This document shows, one piece after another, positions 11,931 through 21,520 of a DNA stretch of 64,000 nucleotides. The notes beneath the pieces were generated by a model, which saw only the letters and a program-made list of their open reading frames with translations, was not told where the DNA came from and made no database searches. Position 1 is the first letter of the stretch. Every line of letters begins with the position of its first letter. This DNA is from Hyperoplus lanceolatus (lineage: Eukaryota; Chordata; Actinopteri; Uranoscopiformes; Ammodytidae), in assembly GCA_026929865.2 (NCBI GenBank), contig CM049405.1, positions 18,932,501-18,996,500 of the forward strand, given 5' to 3'. A program made the position numbers and the translations under genes.

Positions 11931-14027
11931 TTGTATGAGTGTTGTAGGGATGGGGTCCAGGAGGGAGGTGGAAGGCTTAATTTTTTTGATGAAACCCTCA
12001 ACTTCGGTCTGTGTGACTGTAGCAAAGGTGCTGAGAGGTGCTGGTTGAGGGCAGGCAGATGGCAGAAATGGAGCTGGGGAGCCAGAGAGCTGGGACCGGA
12101 TGGAATTGATCTTGTCTTTGAAAAATACAAGAAACCTGTTGCAGTGTTCTGCTGTGGGTTCTGTATGGGTTTGGTTTTTGGGGTTAAGGAGATAGTTTAT
12201 GGTGGAAAAAAGCAGTTTTGAATTTCCCGGACTGTTATTGATGATGTTGGAGTAATAGATGGACCGGGCTTCTTTAAGGGCTGCTGCATAGGCCTTCTGG
12301 TGATTTTTGTAGGCCAGCTTGTGTACCACCAGGCCAGATGATTTAACACGCCTCTCAATGGCACGGCCAGCAGCCTTCATCTTGCGCAGTTCTTTCGTGA
12401 ACCAGGGGGCAGAGCGGGAGAAAGAAACAGTTCTTGTTTTGAGAGGGGCATGTATATCCAGGAGGCATTGAAGAGAAAGGTTGTAGTGTTCGACCAATTT
12501 GTTAACTGATGGAAGGTTGACTGAGGCCAGCAGTTGGAGGTCAGAGTGCAAGATGGCAGGGTTGATGTTTTTTATGTTGCGAAAATGAATATCGCGTTTC
12601 GGCTGGGGGGAGTGGTATGGGCAGGAAATGTCCATGGAAATGATGCTGTGATCAGAAACGCCCAGGTCATATACTGACAGATTTTTGATGGAGGGAGAGT
12701 CCTAGATGACCAGGTCTAAAGTGCGCCCCCTGGTGTGTGTAGGTGCATCAACATGCTGTGTGAGGTTGAGACAGTCCAGTACATGAAGGAAATCAGCTAC
12801 CAGGGGGGAGGAGGGATTATCAATGTGAATGTTCATATCACCAAGTATGATGTTATTGGAGGATAGAGAGCAGAGCGAGGTGAGAAGGTCGTGAAACTCT
12901 GTGATGAAGGAAGGGTGTGGTTTGGGCGGCCGGTAGATCAGTACAGCATTGATATTGGAAGGGGTTTTTGATTTGAAGGCCAGATATTCAAAAGAGGACA
13001 CATCAGGAAGAGACAGAGGAGACAGCTTGAGAGTGTCGCGGTAAATTACCGCCAGGCCACCACCTCGGCCAGTGCAGCGAGCCCTCTGCAGGTAACTGTA
13101 TCCGGGGGGGCAGGCTTCATTTAATGATGAGAAAACCTCAGGTTTGTGCCAGGTCTCAGTGAGGCACATCAGGTCAATATCTTTATCAAGAATGTGATCA
13201 TGAACCAGGCTTGATTTATTTGACAGGGATTGTGCATTAAAGAGTTCAGTTTTAATGTGTGATTGATCAGTAGACCTCTGGATGGGACAGAGCAGAGTAG
13301 GATCAACACCTCTCCTTCCATCACACACAGCATGGCACAGTCTCGTGATGTTCCCGGCGATATTCCTTACCGAGGTGGCGGCACTCTGATGACGTGTCCG
13401 CGATGCGACAGGAAGAGCGGCAAGCCAGGTGGATGAGATGGAGCCGGTGTCGGGAGGCTGGATGTAAATAAACTTTCTCCGCGAGCTTCCAGCTTTAAGC
13501 TGTGCCAAGGTAGCGGGTCCGTTAACCGGAGTAATCAGCGGCGCTGGCTCCGGGAAGACAGGGCGGATCCATCGGCTGCATACGAGCCGGGCAGAGGGAG
13601 AAGATCCTAGGCGCAACTCAGCTGAGGAAAATACTCTCAGGTGAGCTTTGAGACGGGCAATCACACCGGCGCGTTTCCCACGTCTTCTAGAGCGCTTTCT
13701 CTGGGGGAGAGGGCATGATAGCCGGCATCGGTGTTCGGAGCCGCAGGGTCCGTTGGAGCGGGACCTTTGGTCACGATCCCTCCGGGGAGAGACAGTAGGC
13801 AGTCGGCGCAGGTGATCAGGAATGTCCGCCAGCACCGGTGTTTGCTGATCGAAAAGTGGGCGATCAGATGGCAACAGGGACTCAGACCAAGCCCTGAGGT
13901 CGAGGAGGGTTTGGCGATCATATGCCAGCAGAGCGGAAACATATCCGAAAGCAAAAAGCAATAGGAGCAGGAAAACAAACGTAACAGCGAAGGAGCGAGG
14001 CGGACGGCTTGCCATCACGGGCGCCAT
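11910..14027 (-). pseudogene. L2 LINE ORF, N-terminal region and AP endonuclease domain
   Basis: From ATG at 14027 the protein starts with a hydrophobic segment (VFLLLLLFAFGYVSALLAY). A basic Arg-rich region follows, and then an apurinic/apyrimidinic-type endonuclease with NAQSL, LTETWH, IYRPPKP and LGDMNIHID motifs. A single TAG at 12702-12704 interrupts it just after the TLDLVI segment. The same frame then continues through GVSDHS to 11910. This domain nicks target DNA to prime reverse transcription. The frame is lost near 11925, and the RT domain continues in another frame. One nonsense and one frame change in about 1,200 codons suggest limited decay. Confidence 0.85.
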
Positions 14028-14060
14028 CTTCCCAGCAGAGGTCGAAAAAAAAAAAACAAT

Positions 14061-14211
14061 GATGATGATCAGGAACCCATGCAAATAGGACACACACGGC
14101 TTACTTCCGTGGAAAGACGGAGGCGTATGAGCAGTGCCGTGTGTCTATACTGTGGGAGTGTGGGTCACTTCATTCGCCAGTGCACCTCAACGCAGAAACA
14201 CAATAAGCAGG
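14061..14211 (+). pseudogene. gag: gypsy gag, C-terminal zinc knuckle
   Basis: Immediately after the LINE the outer element resumes in frame with EPMQIGH and a CCHC knuckle, CLYCGSVGHFIRQC (C-X2-C-X4-H-X4-C). This is the nucleic-acid-binding nucleocapsid motif of gag. The frame is cut at 14211, where the retrovirus-like element begins. The gag gene is therefore in three separated parts, and the outer copy cannot make a complete Gag. Confidence 0.85.
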
Positions 14212-14641
14212 TGTTAGGTTTATCCAACTTGCTTGTAAGACAAGGAAACCACGTGCTAGTTCAGTCAGACAAATGAGACAGACACAATGATAGAGTGAGA
14301 CCAAATGATCATGTTACTTGCCCTAGGACAAGGAGAGAGGTTTGGCGCAACTGGTGTTACGTCGCCAATCCGGAACCAACTCTGAACCTCATTCTCCTGC
14401 CCTGGTGCTTTTATTCAGTCACACTGGTGCGTACAGACATGAGTTTGTGTGTGCGTTACAACTAATGATTGACTAATGTCTCTGAGAGCTTGTTTGTTTA
14501 TCCCAGCTGGGGCATGGCAGTATGTTCTGACCAGGTCACTTCTGGCCATGGCGATCCCAGCACACATAGTTTGAAACGACACGTCATGTATCAGCTTACT
14601 TTGGATCATGGTTACATAATGAAAAACATTAACCCCTTACA
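14212..14641 (-). repeat. 3' LTR of the retrovirus-like element
   Basis: The sequence matches 17456-17885. On the minus strand an AATAAA polyadenylation signal occurs near 14410-14415. Confidence 0.92.
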
Positions 14642-14655
14642 TTTCCCACTTTTTT
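14642..14655 (-). promoter_or_regulatory. Polypurine tract next to the 3' LTR
   Basis: On the minus strand AAAAAAGTGGGAAA directly precedes the LTR start TGTAAGGGG. This is the expected place and composition for the plus-strand primer of an LTR element. Confidence 0.7.
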
Positions 14656-16188
14656 CCATTATTAACCATATTACAACATTTTAGCAGTTTTCAGGGGCGT
14701 TGGACATTGATTATCTTCCGTCTTTATTCATTTCAGTGATTGTCCCATTCTCTAGGGGGCGGGTCTTCATGAGATCACACAGTCTGTCTGTTGGTTCGTG
14801 TGTGAATCAGCCGATATTGGTATGTTAATGCAGACGTAATAATCAATTTTCTTTTGTAGCGTTGGCTGGTACTGAGGCATATTTGTACCAGGCATTTGTG
14901 TCCGAAACATGTTGTGGTTCTTTGAGCCTTGTAGGTACCGTTGCGGCGTGTCCGTTTGCAAAGGGCTTCCGTTGTTTTCTTCACCTTCACACTAATCAGG
15001 GATACGAACTACAGTAGAGCCACCAGAGATGTCCCTCCAGTTGAGCTGGTGTAACGTAGCTTCGATGGGCTGTGTATGTTCGCTCTTGTCAGGAATGTTC
15101 CACGTCTTCCTGTAGTGGGTGACTTGGATATTGTAGTTCTTTTGACTTGGCTGTAGTTGGAAGTTTGTCAGTAGGGCAGGGCCTTCCCAATGTGTGCAGC
15201 TCCAACTTTGCACTTTGCCCCCTGGCAACAGCTCGTCCCATGCAGCTTCCTAGGACATAGGAAAATCTTGGCAGTTTATTTGCTCTCGTAACTCTGTTAG
15301 ATTTACAAAGAGTTCTGTCATTCATTCGGTCAGTTCTCTGTTCTCTGATTCTGCATTATCACATGTTTCAACGTCCTCAATCAGATATACATACTCTACA
15401 CAAAAGCTTTTTGAAATTGTGTACAGTAGTATGCCCGTATGGAATATATTTGTTACCATAGAGACATGTTCCCTACTTTTGAGTCATTGTTTCGACCCAT
15501 GACTCATCCTAATCACTATTTTTTTTTTAATTAATTCTATAATTCTTTATCTTTTCCAAGTATGGCTCGTTCTTCTATCCATTTCCGTTTGGTTTTCTGT
15601 CTGCATATGCACAAACAATTGCTTCACAGATGCTTCTCTGATCACAAGGGGAGGGTTTTAAAATAAAATCTTTTTTATTTTTCTTTATTTATTAAACAGT
15701 TTGGAGAGACAAAGTTGAAATGGGGTAAACACTTTGCTCTTTGAAGACCAATTTCACACATAAAATAAAATAAAAACCTAATCATAATGTCTTTGGTTTA
15801 TAATTATAATTTTATCTTGTCAATTTAAAATATTCAATATACTTCCTATAAGTAATAAGCATACTAGATAAGTATCTCGGCAGAACCTCCACAATTCACT
15901 ACTGTTCATGCTTAAGACGTTATTATCTTAATACTCCTTTATCTGATTTATATACCTTCAAGCCATCAATGTTATTTAGTTTCAAGTCTATTCAATTACT
16001 ATTTAATTATTTTATTTAACCCTGTCTTTCGACTTATTCATACTTTCATGCTGTTTGAGCATTCACACGTATTTCCAGCAGGAAATGCATTTTCTAGTTC
16101 ACATTGTTTTTTTTTCCTGCTTTTTGTCAACAATTTTGTCAGTTGGGACACTGTTTCTCATTTTATTTATTGGCTGTTTCAACAAATC
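14656..16188 (-). other. Degenerate interior of the retrovirus-like element
   Basis: T-rich on the plus strand. A minus-strand open stretch (15228-14992) contains PGGKVQSWSC and HWEGPALLT, vaguely like the end of a retroviral integrase or a linker, but too weak to name. No polymerase or envelope motif was found. Confidence 0.45.
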
Positions 16189-16318
16189 TTAATTCGGTCG
16201 GGGGCCACATTCTTGGGTTTCTCTGATTATAACTGATGTGTCAGCTCCACTGTCACATAGCAATTTGGTTATTACTTCATTGACTGAGAGGGTGCAGTAT
16301 TGTTTTACTGTAGGTCCA
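16189..16318 (-). pseudogene. Retroviral-type aspartic protease, N-terminal remnant
   Basis: In a different minus frame from the gag fragment, and overlapping its end, the sequence encodes LLCDSGADTSVI, the active-site loop of a retroviral aspartic protease. It stops at 16189-16191 after about 40 residues. The frame change between gag and protease may reflect a normal ribosomal shift or decay. The flap and second half of the enzyme are absent, so it cannot be functional as it stands. Confidence 0.6.
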
Positions 16319-16829
16319 ATATTTGATCGTCTATCTCCTCCCCCCAATCAACATTGCTTTGAGGGTTCTCGCTTTTCCTGTATTGCTCTTTTTGACTTTT
16401 GTGAGGCCAATTTGATTCACAATTCCTGGCCATATGGCCTTCTTTGTGGCACCTGTAACAGATGAATTTTCCCTCCTGATTTCGCCCTCTCCTTTCACTA
16501 CCTTCTTTCTTGTCTGGGCTCGTGCTGTGGCTTGCCATATAGGCTTGCTCCCTCTTCATCCTCCTCTGTCTCTTTCGAGCTTCCTTCGCTTCTTCTTCCC
16601 ATTTCAACCTTCCATGTTCCTCTCGTTCTAACCTTTCTTTCTCTTTCTGCGCTGCCATACTCATACTTGGTGCGATTTCCTCATCTAACACACACTTCTG
16701 TCTTTGCCTTTCCGTCCGTTCTGCAGCCTTTGTCTCTACCTTCTCTTTCAGTTCCTTACATTGCTCTAATACCAACTTGTTCTCAAACCATATTCTTTCT
16801 GCCATTTGTTCTATCTCCTCATTCACCAC
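16305..16829 (-). pseudogene. gag: Retrovirus-like gag fragment: charged helix plus CCHC zinc knuckle
   Basis: The open minus-strand frame has 174 residues. Residues 1-105 are rich in Glu, Lys and Arg and look helical (KEKERLEREEHGRLKWEEEA), like the charged C-terminal helix of gammaretroviral capsid. One CCHC knuckle follows, CYRCHKEGHMARNC, with the correct C-X2-C-X4-H-X4-C spacing. The matrix and most of the capsid are missing upstream, so the gene is truncated at the 5' side. It lies on the same strand as the LTRs and primer site. Confidence 0.75.
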
Positions 16830-17002
16830 TTTGTGTACTTCAACTGGCCACAGATGTTATGTTTATACCGTTCGGTTTTTGGCTGCTTCCACTGGTGACA
16901 TTTATTTCTCAACACTCATTCTTCTCAACATTCATTCTACCGGCATTCATTCATTCCTTCATCACACAGATCTGCATTGCATAGCGCTTGTTCAATTTCT
17001 TA

Positions 17003-17231
17003 GGTTGTACACACCAGTGCTGGGAAGGTGTTTAATTAAAGTGTAACGTTCCCTGTACCCTGGTAGCCACACACCTGCTCCTTGGAGAACTCCCGTCTTA
17101 GGGTTGTACACACCAGTGCTGGGAAGGTGTTTAATTAAAGTGTAACCTTCCCTGTACCCTGGTAGCCACACACCCGTAACCCTCCTTAAAGGTGGAGAGA
17201 CCTGCAACCTCCTTAAAGGTGGAGAGACCTG
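17003..17231 (-). repeat. Two tandem duplications in the leader of the retrovirus-like element
   Basis: A 74-bp segment containing CACCAGTGCTGGGAAGG recurs with a 99-bp period (17003-17076 and 17102-17175). A 24-bp unit with TTAAAGGTGGAGAGACC recurs with a 27-bp period (17181-17204 and 17208-17231). Both lie between the primer site and the gag fragment. Confidence 0.85.
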
Positions 17232-17439
17232 TCTCACCGTATATCTGTGTGTCTGGCTCCGTCTGGATCCCGTCAATCGCCGCCCGAGGAGAGGGGGGGG
17301 GCGAGGACTGCTAAAACACCGGCTGGAGATGAATTCACGGCCCCAGTTTTTCCTCAGTGTCACTGGACTCTGGCCGTCGACAGACTTCGGTGCGTCCTCT
17401 CCTTTCTTCTCCTCGGTCGGCGATATATTGGGCTCCGTA

Positions 17440-17452
17440 GCTCGAAGGACCA
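17440..17452 (-). promoter_or_regulatory. tRNA-Tyr primer-binding site
   Basis: On the minus strand, three bases after the LTR, TGGTCCTTCGAGC matches the complement of the 3' end of vertebrate tRNA-Tyr as I recall it, over 13 nt. This fixes the element's orientation. Confidence 0.75.
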
Positions 17453-17455
17453 AGA

Positions 17456-17885
17456 TGTTAGGTTTATCCAACTTGCTTGTAAGACAAGGAAACCACGTGC
17501 TAGTTCAGTCAGACAAATGAGACAGACACAATGATAGAGTGAGACCAAATGATCATGTTACTTGCCCTAGGACAAGGAGAGAGGTTTGGCGCAACTGGTG
17601 TTACGTCGCCAATCCGGAACCAACTCTGAACCTCATTCTCCTGCCCTGGTGCTTTTATTCAGTCACACTGGTGCGTACAGACATGAGTTTGTGTGTGCGT
17701 TACAACTAATGATTGACTAATGTCTCTGAGAGCTTGTTTGTTTATCCCAGCTGGGGCATGGCAGTATGTTCTGACCAGGTCACTTCTGGCCATGGCGATC
17801 CCAGCACACATAGTTTGAAACGACACGTCATGTATCAGCTTACTTTGGATCATGGTTACATAATGAAAAACATTAACCCCTTACA
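17456..17885 (-). repeat. 5' LTR of the retrovirus-like element
   Basis: A 430-bp copy of 14212-14641 with no difference seen by eye. Bounded by the leader on its left and by the GCAGG duplication on its right. Confidence 0.92.
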
Positions 17886-17914
17886 GCAGGGAATCAGGGT
17901 AGGCGTGTCAGACC

Positions 17915-19228
17915 TTGGGGAAGTCTTGCAGAGTCTTAATAATTCCCCTTGGACACTGGCGCGCCTTCTCGGCATTTGTTGATTCAGGAGCAGCAGGTAG
18001 TTTTATGGACTCAACCCTGGCCCAAAAGCTCAAATTACCCATTTATGACTTTCCTTGTCCACTCGCAATTACTGCAGTGGATGGGCAACCATTGGGTAGG
18101 GGTAGGGTTGAGAAGGTCACCTGCCCGATTTTCATTCGCATTGGCAATCACACGGAAGAGATTACGTTCTTTCTTATTGATACACCTCAGTTACCCCTCA
18201 TTCTGGGACACCCATGGCTCAAGGAACACAACCCTCACATTAATTGGAGGACTGGGAGGGTGATGAGCTGGGGTCCAAACTGTGCATCTCACATGATGGA
18301 ATCAGAGTCGGTTCAACTCCAACCTGTTGGATGTGAGCCTCCTCCTGCCACCAGTGACTCTGTCTCAAAATCTCCCAGTTCAGTAGGCCTCACCTGTGCT
18401 ACCCCCAGTGACCGCCTGACTCTTGGGGTTATTGAGACCTTGACTCCCTCTGATTCTTCGGCCTCTGCAGGGTACGCTCCACTTAGTGAAGTCATTAGTA
18501 AACATAAGGGCCTTCCACGTTCAAAAAATCGGAGGCTAAATGCCTTATCTATACGATTCCAGTGTTCAGATAGTGACAGTTCTCCAGAGCCCATTGTGCC
18601 CCTTACCCGCATCCGTGCCCCACTGACCGAGGAGATTGACTCGGTGGTTCAGGGGGCTCAACAGCAGGAGCCTGACCCAGGAGGGGGGCCCCAAGGCTGT
18701 CAGTATGTTCCGGCACGAGTGCGATCACAAGTGCTTGGGTGGGGCCACTCCGCACACCTCACAAATCACCCTGGTGTTCGTCGCACTATTGGTCTTCTCA
18801 AACGGAGATTCTGGTGGCCCCGGATGGGTAGAGATGTGAGCGAGTTTGTGGCAGCTTGCAAAATTTGCACCCGAAACAAGACGTCACAACAGCATTGCCG
18901 CCCAGCCCCAAACTATCGGGTGGGTCAGAGGGTGTGGCTCTCCACAAGGGATCTCCCACTGCGGGTAGAGTCTCTCCAAGTGCCGCCACGTTTCGTTGGT
19001 CCCTTCAGGATCATTCGAAGGATAAACCCAGTCACTGTTCGCCTCTTGCTCCCTCGGTCCATGAGGATTCACCCCTTGTTTCATGTTTCCCGCCTCCAGC
19101 CAGTCTGTTCCGATCCCCTAGCCCCTCCAGGGAGGCCTCCACCCGGGGTGGGTGGGGGGTCCTGTTGGAACGTCAGGTGCCGTTCCTTAGAGGGGTGGTC
19201 CTGTGAGGAGACGGAAGGTTCTCCGTGA
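17915..19228 (+). pseudogene. pol: gypsy pol remnant: protease joined to integrase pieces, RT deleted
   Basis: One uninterrupted frame of 437 codons joins remnants that are normally far apart. Residues 20-100 are an aspartic protease (FVDSGAAGSFMD, LILGHPWLKEHN). Residues near 190 (YAPLSEVISK) match the lead-in to reverse transcriptase. The sequence then jumps to KNRRLNALS, which resembles the end of RNase H. Next come the integrase zinc-binding module (GHSAHLTNHPGV, CKICTRN) and, after a second gap, the integrase C-terminal region (VGQRVWLSTRDLPLR, FVGPFRI, IHPLFHVSRLQPV). Both deletions kept the frame. The nominal start is not an ATG, and an upstream frame (17886-17982) suggests a shift near 17965. 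The chromodomain of related elements is not seen. Confidence 0.82.
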
Positions 19229-19629
19229 GAATGGTGACTGATTCCCTCACTGCAATCTGGTGTGTGGCACTGATTGGCTGATTGGACCCAGGTGTGAGGA
19301 GATGATATATGCCCTGAGATCCCAGTGCTCTGGGCTGCTCATTATCTCACCTTAAGAGGTAGTGAGAGGTTGTCTCTGAGTGCTCCCTGTGTTTCATAGT
19401 CTTCTGTTTTGTGTGTGTGTCCGTTCAGCTGCTTGGCAGTGGTGGTTTTGTTCTTGTTTTAGTTTTCAATATTAAAAGGTAGCCTGTGTGGCCCTGCACA
19501 ACTTTGTGCTTTTTGTTTTCTCCCCCATCCCAGTGTCGCGTTGCGATTTAGTGGTTATCTCTCCGGGGATAACTTTTAGAAACCCCTTGGTCCGCACCTG
19601 TGTCCCAAACTCCCCCCCGAAGCCTTACA
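19202..19629 (+). repeat. 3' LTR of the gypsy element
   Basis: A 428-bp copy of 8954-9381. Visible differences are few (for example TGCCCTG for TGCTCTG, and GGCAGTGG for GGCAGCGG). Followed at once by AAATG. Confidence 0.95.
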
Positions 19630-20101
19630 AAATGTGCCAAAAAAAGGTGCTTGTGTTGTTGTTGCATGAACTGCCTTGATATCTTTGCCATCTTTGGACA
19701 AGATGGCGGCAGGCAGAGCAGGTGCAGTCACAGCTCTGTTAGTGTACAGTTTGCTTTTAAACTTTTTAAGTCCTGCAAACACCGTTTTGTTCATGAAACC
19801 GGTTGACATTAACCAGTTTAGCAACGTCTATGGAAAGGTAGGCTTACTTGTAAACAATGCCGACTTTCTAAGTCAACAAACAAACCAAGCTATGGGTAAC
19901 TTCGGACTTGGGAAACAGGTTTTGGCTACAACATTTGTTTACCCATCTCTGTACCTTCGCTTGAAGAAGCACTTTAAGCACTACACAGTGAGCCGGTGAA
20001 TCAAAACATCACAGCGGATGTAACATGCCACACAACTATATCTCAGGTAAGCACTCTTTGTAGTGACAAGCTGCCGTTTGATATAGTACAAACAACTAAT
20101 C

Positions 20102-21514
20102 TTGTGCAACAAACTACCTTTCCTCGTCGCCTCCGCCCGCTGGGCGCTGCTGGGAGTGAGGTGCCTGCCCGGAGTGTCGGGGCTGGCTTGGCGGTGGCTG
20201 TGCTGCCTGGAGCGTGCTGGGACGGGACTGGTGGTCCGGGATTCTCCGCTCTGGAAGACAGCCTTGTGTTCTGGCGTGCTGACGGGCGGCGATCCGTGTC
20301 TGTCGGAGGCGTCGGTCTCTTTCCCTCTCTCGGTGGTGGGCTCGCTTGCGGAGAGAGCGTCGTTGCCGCGGGGTCTTGCTGCGGCTTTGAGGTCCGTGGC
20401 AAGCGGAGGCAGCGTATGTGCGTCTTTCGTTTCTGAGGCGCTACACTCGGTGTCTGGTGCTGGCGTCGCTCGCGCACCTGTGCTATCGGCTAACAGTGAG
20501 TTCTGTCCAACCAACACTGAACGCGGAGTTTACCACAACACACACAACAAACGGCGCTGGTCAACAAATACCGCTCACGGAGTTAACCGTGTCTCTCGTA
20601 TTCATCCAGCTGGAGTCAACCCGGTCTTTAAAAAACACCGCAAATTAAATATTTTCAAAACTGTAAACCACTCTAAAGTTATTTGGGACCCACAATCCAA
20701 GCCTAGAGGACTTCTAGGGGGGCATTTGAATATCCGTAGTTTGAACTCTAAAATTGACCAAGTCCATCATATTCTCACAGAGTCAAACTTGGATTTTTTA
20801 TGCCTCTCAGAAACATGGCTTCACAGCAACTCACCATCTGCTGCAACATGTGTACCAGGCTATAAGATATTCAGACGGGATAGGTCCCATGGGAAAGGAG
20901 GTGGGGTGATGATTTACATTAAAGACATCTATCAGTGTAGTCAAATTAAATGGTCATCTGACAATGATCTGGAATGCATTGGTGTAACTGTAACTCTTTC
21001 ACCTCAAATGTCCTTTGTCCTTGTTGCTCTGTACCGCCCACCCTCCTCCAACACTGGATTCTATGATCATCTGAAAATCTTGCTAAAAGAATGTGATTCA
21101 AGGAAAGAGGTCATACTGATGGGTGATTTCAATATCAACTGGGAAGATAAGAAAAATAGGAAGGCCCTCAAACAAACTACAGACCATTTTGATCTAACAC
21201 AATTAATTAAAGGGCCTACCAGAATAACAACTTCTTCCAAAACCCAGATTGACCTTATCTTTTGTAACAGACCTGAACGAGTAATTAAGTCATTTAACTT
21301 CATTACTGGACTCTCGGACCACAATCTTACCCTAATATCTAGAAAACTCACAAAGAAACGGTTCCAAAGTGGTGGTACACGGTTTGAGCAATTCAGGATC
21401 CCTAAAAATGAGCTAGAAAACTTTAAAAGTGCGGTACATCTAACTAATTGGACTAATTTAATGCAAGGGCTAAATGTGGAAGAAGATTGTAGTATATTCA
21501 CAAATGAAATTTAG
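20102..21514 (+). pseudogene. LINE ORF: basic leader and AP endonuclease domain
   Basis: The first 180 or so residues are Gly/Ala/Leu/Arg-rich and not conserved to my eye. From about residue 195 an AP-type endonuclease is clear: GHLNIRSLNSKID, LCLSETWL, GKGGGVMIYI, LVALYRPPSSN, LMGDFNINWED and GLSDHNLTLIS. These cover the Asn, Glu, Asp-Asn and Asp-His catalytic positions of the family. A TAG at 21512-21514 ends the open stretch, but the same frame continues at 21521 with linker sequence (FTKKVKGKKNQK). The start shown is simply the beginning of the open frame, and the true start may be upstream near 19700. Confidence 0.8.
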
Positions 21515-21520
21515 AGCATA

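Larger units (their letters stand above)
10227..14050 (-). mobile_element. L2-type LINE inserted in gypsy gag
   Basis: The minus-strand element has, in order, a 5' end with AAGATGGCGCC (14020-14030), a coding region with endonuclease then reverse transcriptase, a short 3' untranslated region (AAGTGCTTTACAAATAAAA, about 10311-10283) and an ATT-repeat tail (about 10285-10227). A short 3' microsatellite tail is usual for L2. The element splits the gag frame between the capsid domain and the zinc knuckle. The copy is close to full length. Only one nonsense codon and one frameshift are evident, so it is fairly young. No clear target duplication is visible because the tail and flank are both low complexity. 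Confidence 0.88.
14212..17885 (-). mobile_element. Young retrovirus-like LTR element nested in the gypsy element, RT-less
   Basis: Two 430-bp direct repeats (14212-14641 and 17456-17885) begin TG and end CA and look identical by eye. They are flanked by the duplication GCAGG (14207-14211 and 17886-17890). The orientation is minus, because a primer site lies left of the right-hand LTR and a purine-rich tract lies right of the left-hand LTR. The interior (2.8 kb) has a leader with tandem duplications, a gag fragment with a charged helix and zinc knuckle, and a protease start. No reverse transcriptase, RNase H, integrase core or envelope is recognisable. The gag layout resembles gamma/epsilon-type endogenous retroviruses. 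The class is inferred. Confidence 0.88.
8954..19629 (+). mobile_element. Ty3/gypsy (sushi-type) LTR retrotransposon, RT-less, carrying two nested insertions
   Basis: Two 428-bp direct repeats begin TGTGAGG and end TTACA (8954-9381 and 19202-19629). They are flanked by the same 5-bp duplication AAATG (8949-8953 and 19630-19634), which proves they are the two LTRs of one insertion. By eye they differ at only about four positions. Removing the nested LINE (about 10227-14055) and the retrovirus-like element (14212-17885) leaves about 3.2 kb. That remainder holds gag, protease, and zinc-binding and C-terminal integrase pieces. Reverse transcriptase, RNase H and the integrase core are absent, so this is a non-autonomous derivative. 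Confidence 0.93.

Noticed and set aside
12702-14093. Start of the L2 protein at the first codon of the open frame (14093)
   Set aside because: The residues before 14027 come from flanking and poly-A/T sequence. The ATG in AAGATGGCG fits the element's own 5' end better.
21067-21501. Minus-strand frame of 144 codons
   Set aside because: Shadow of the LINE endonuclease on the plus strand.
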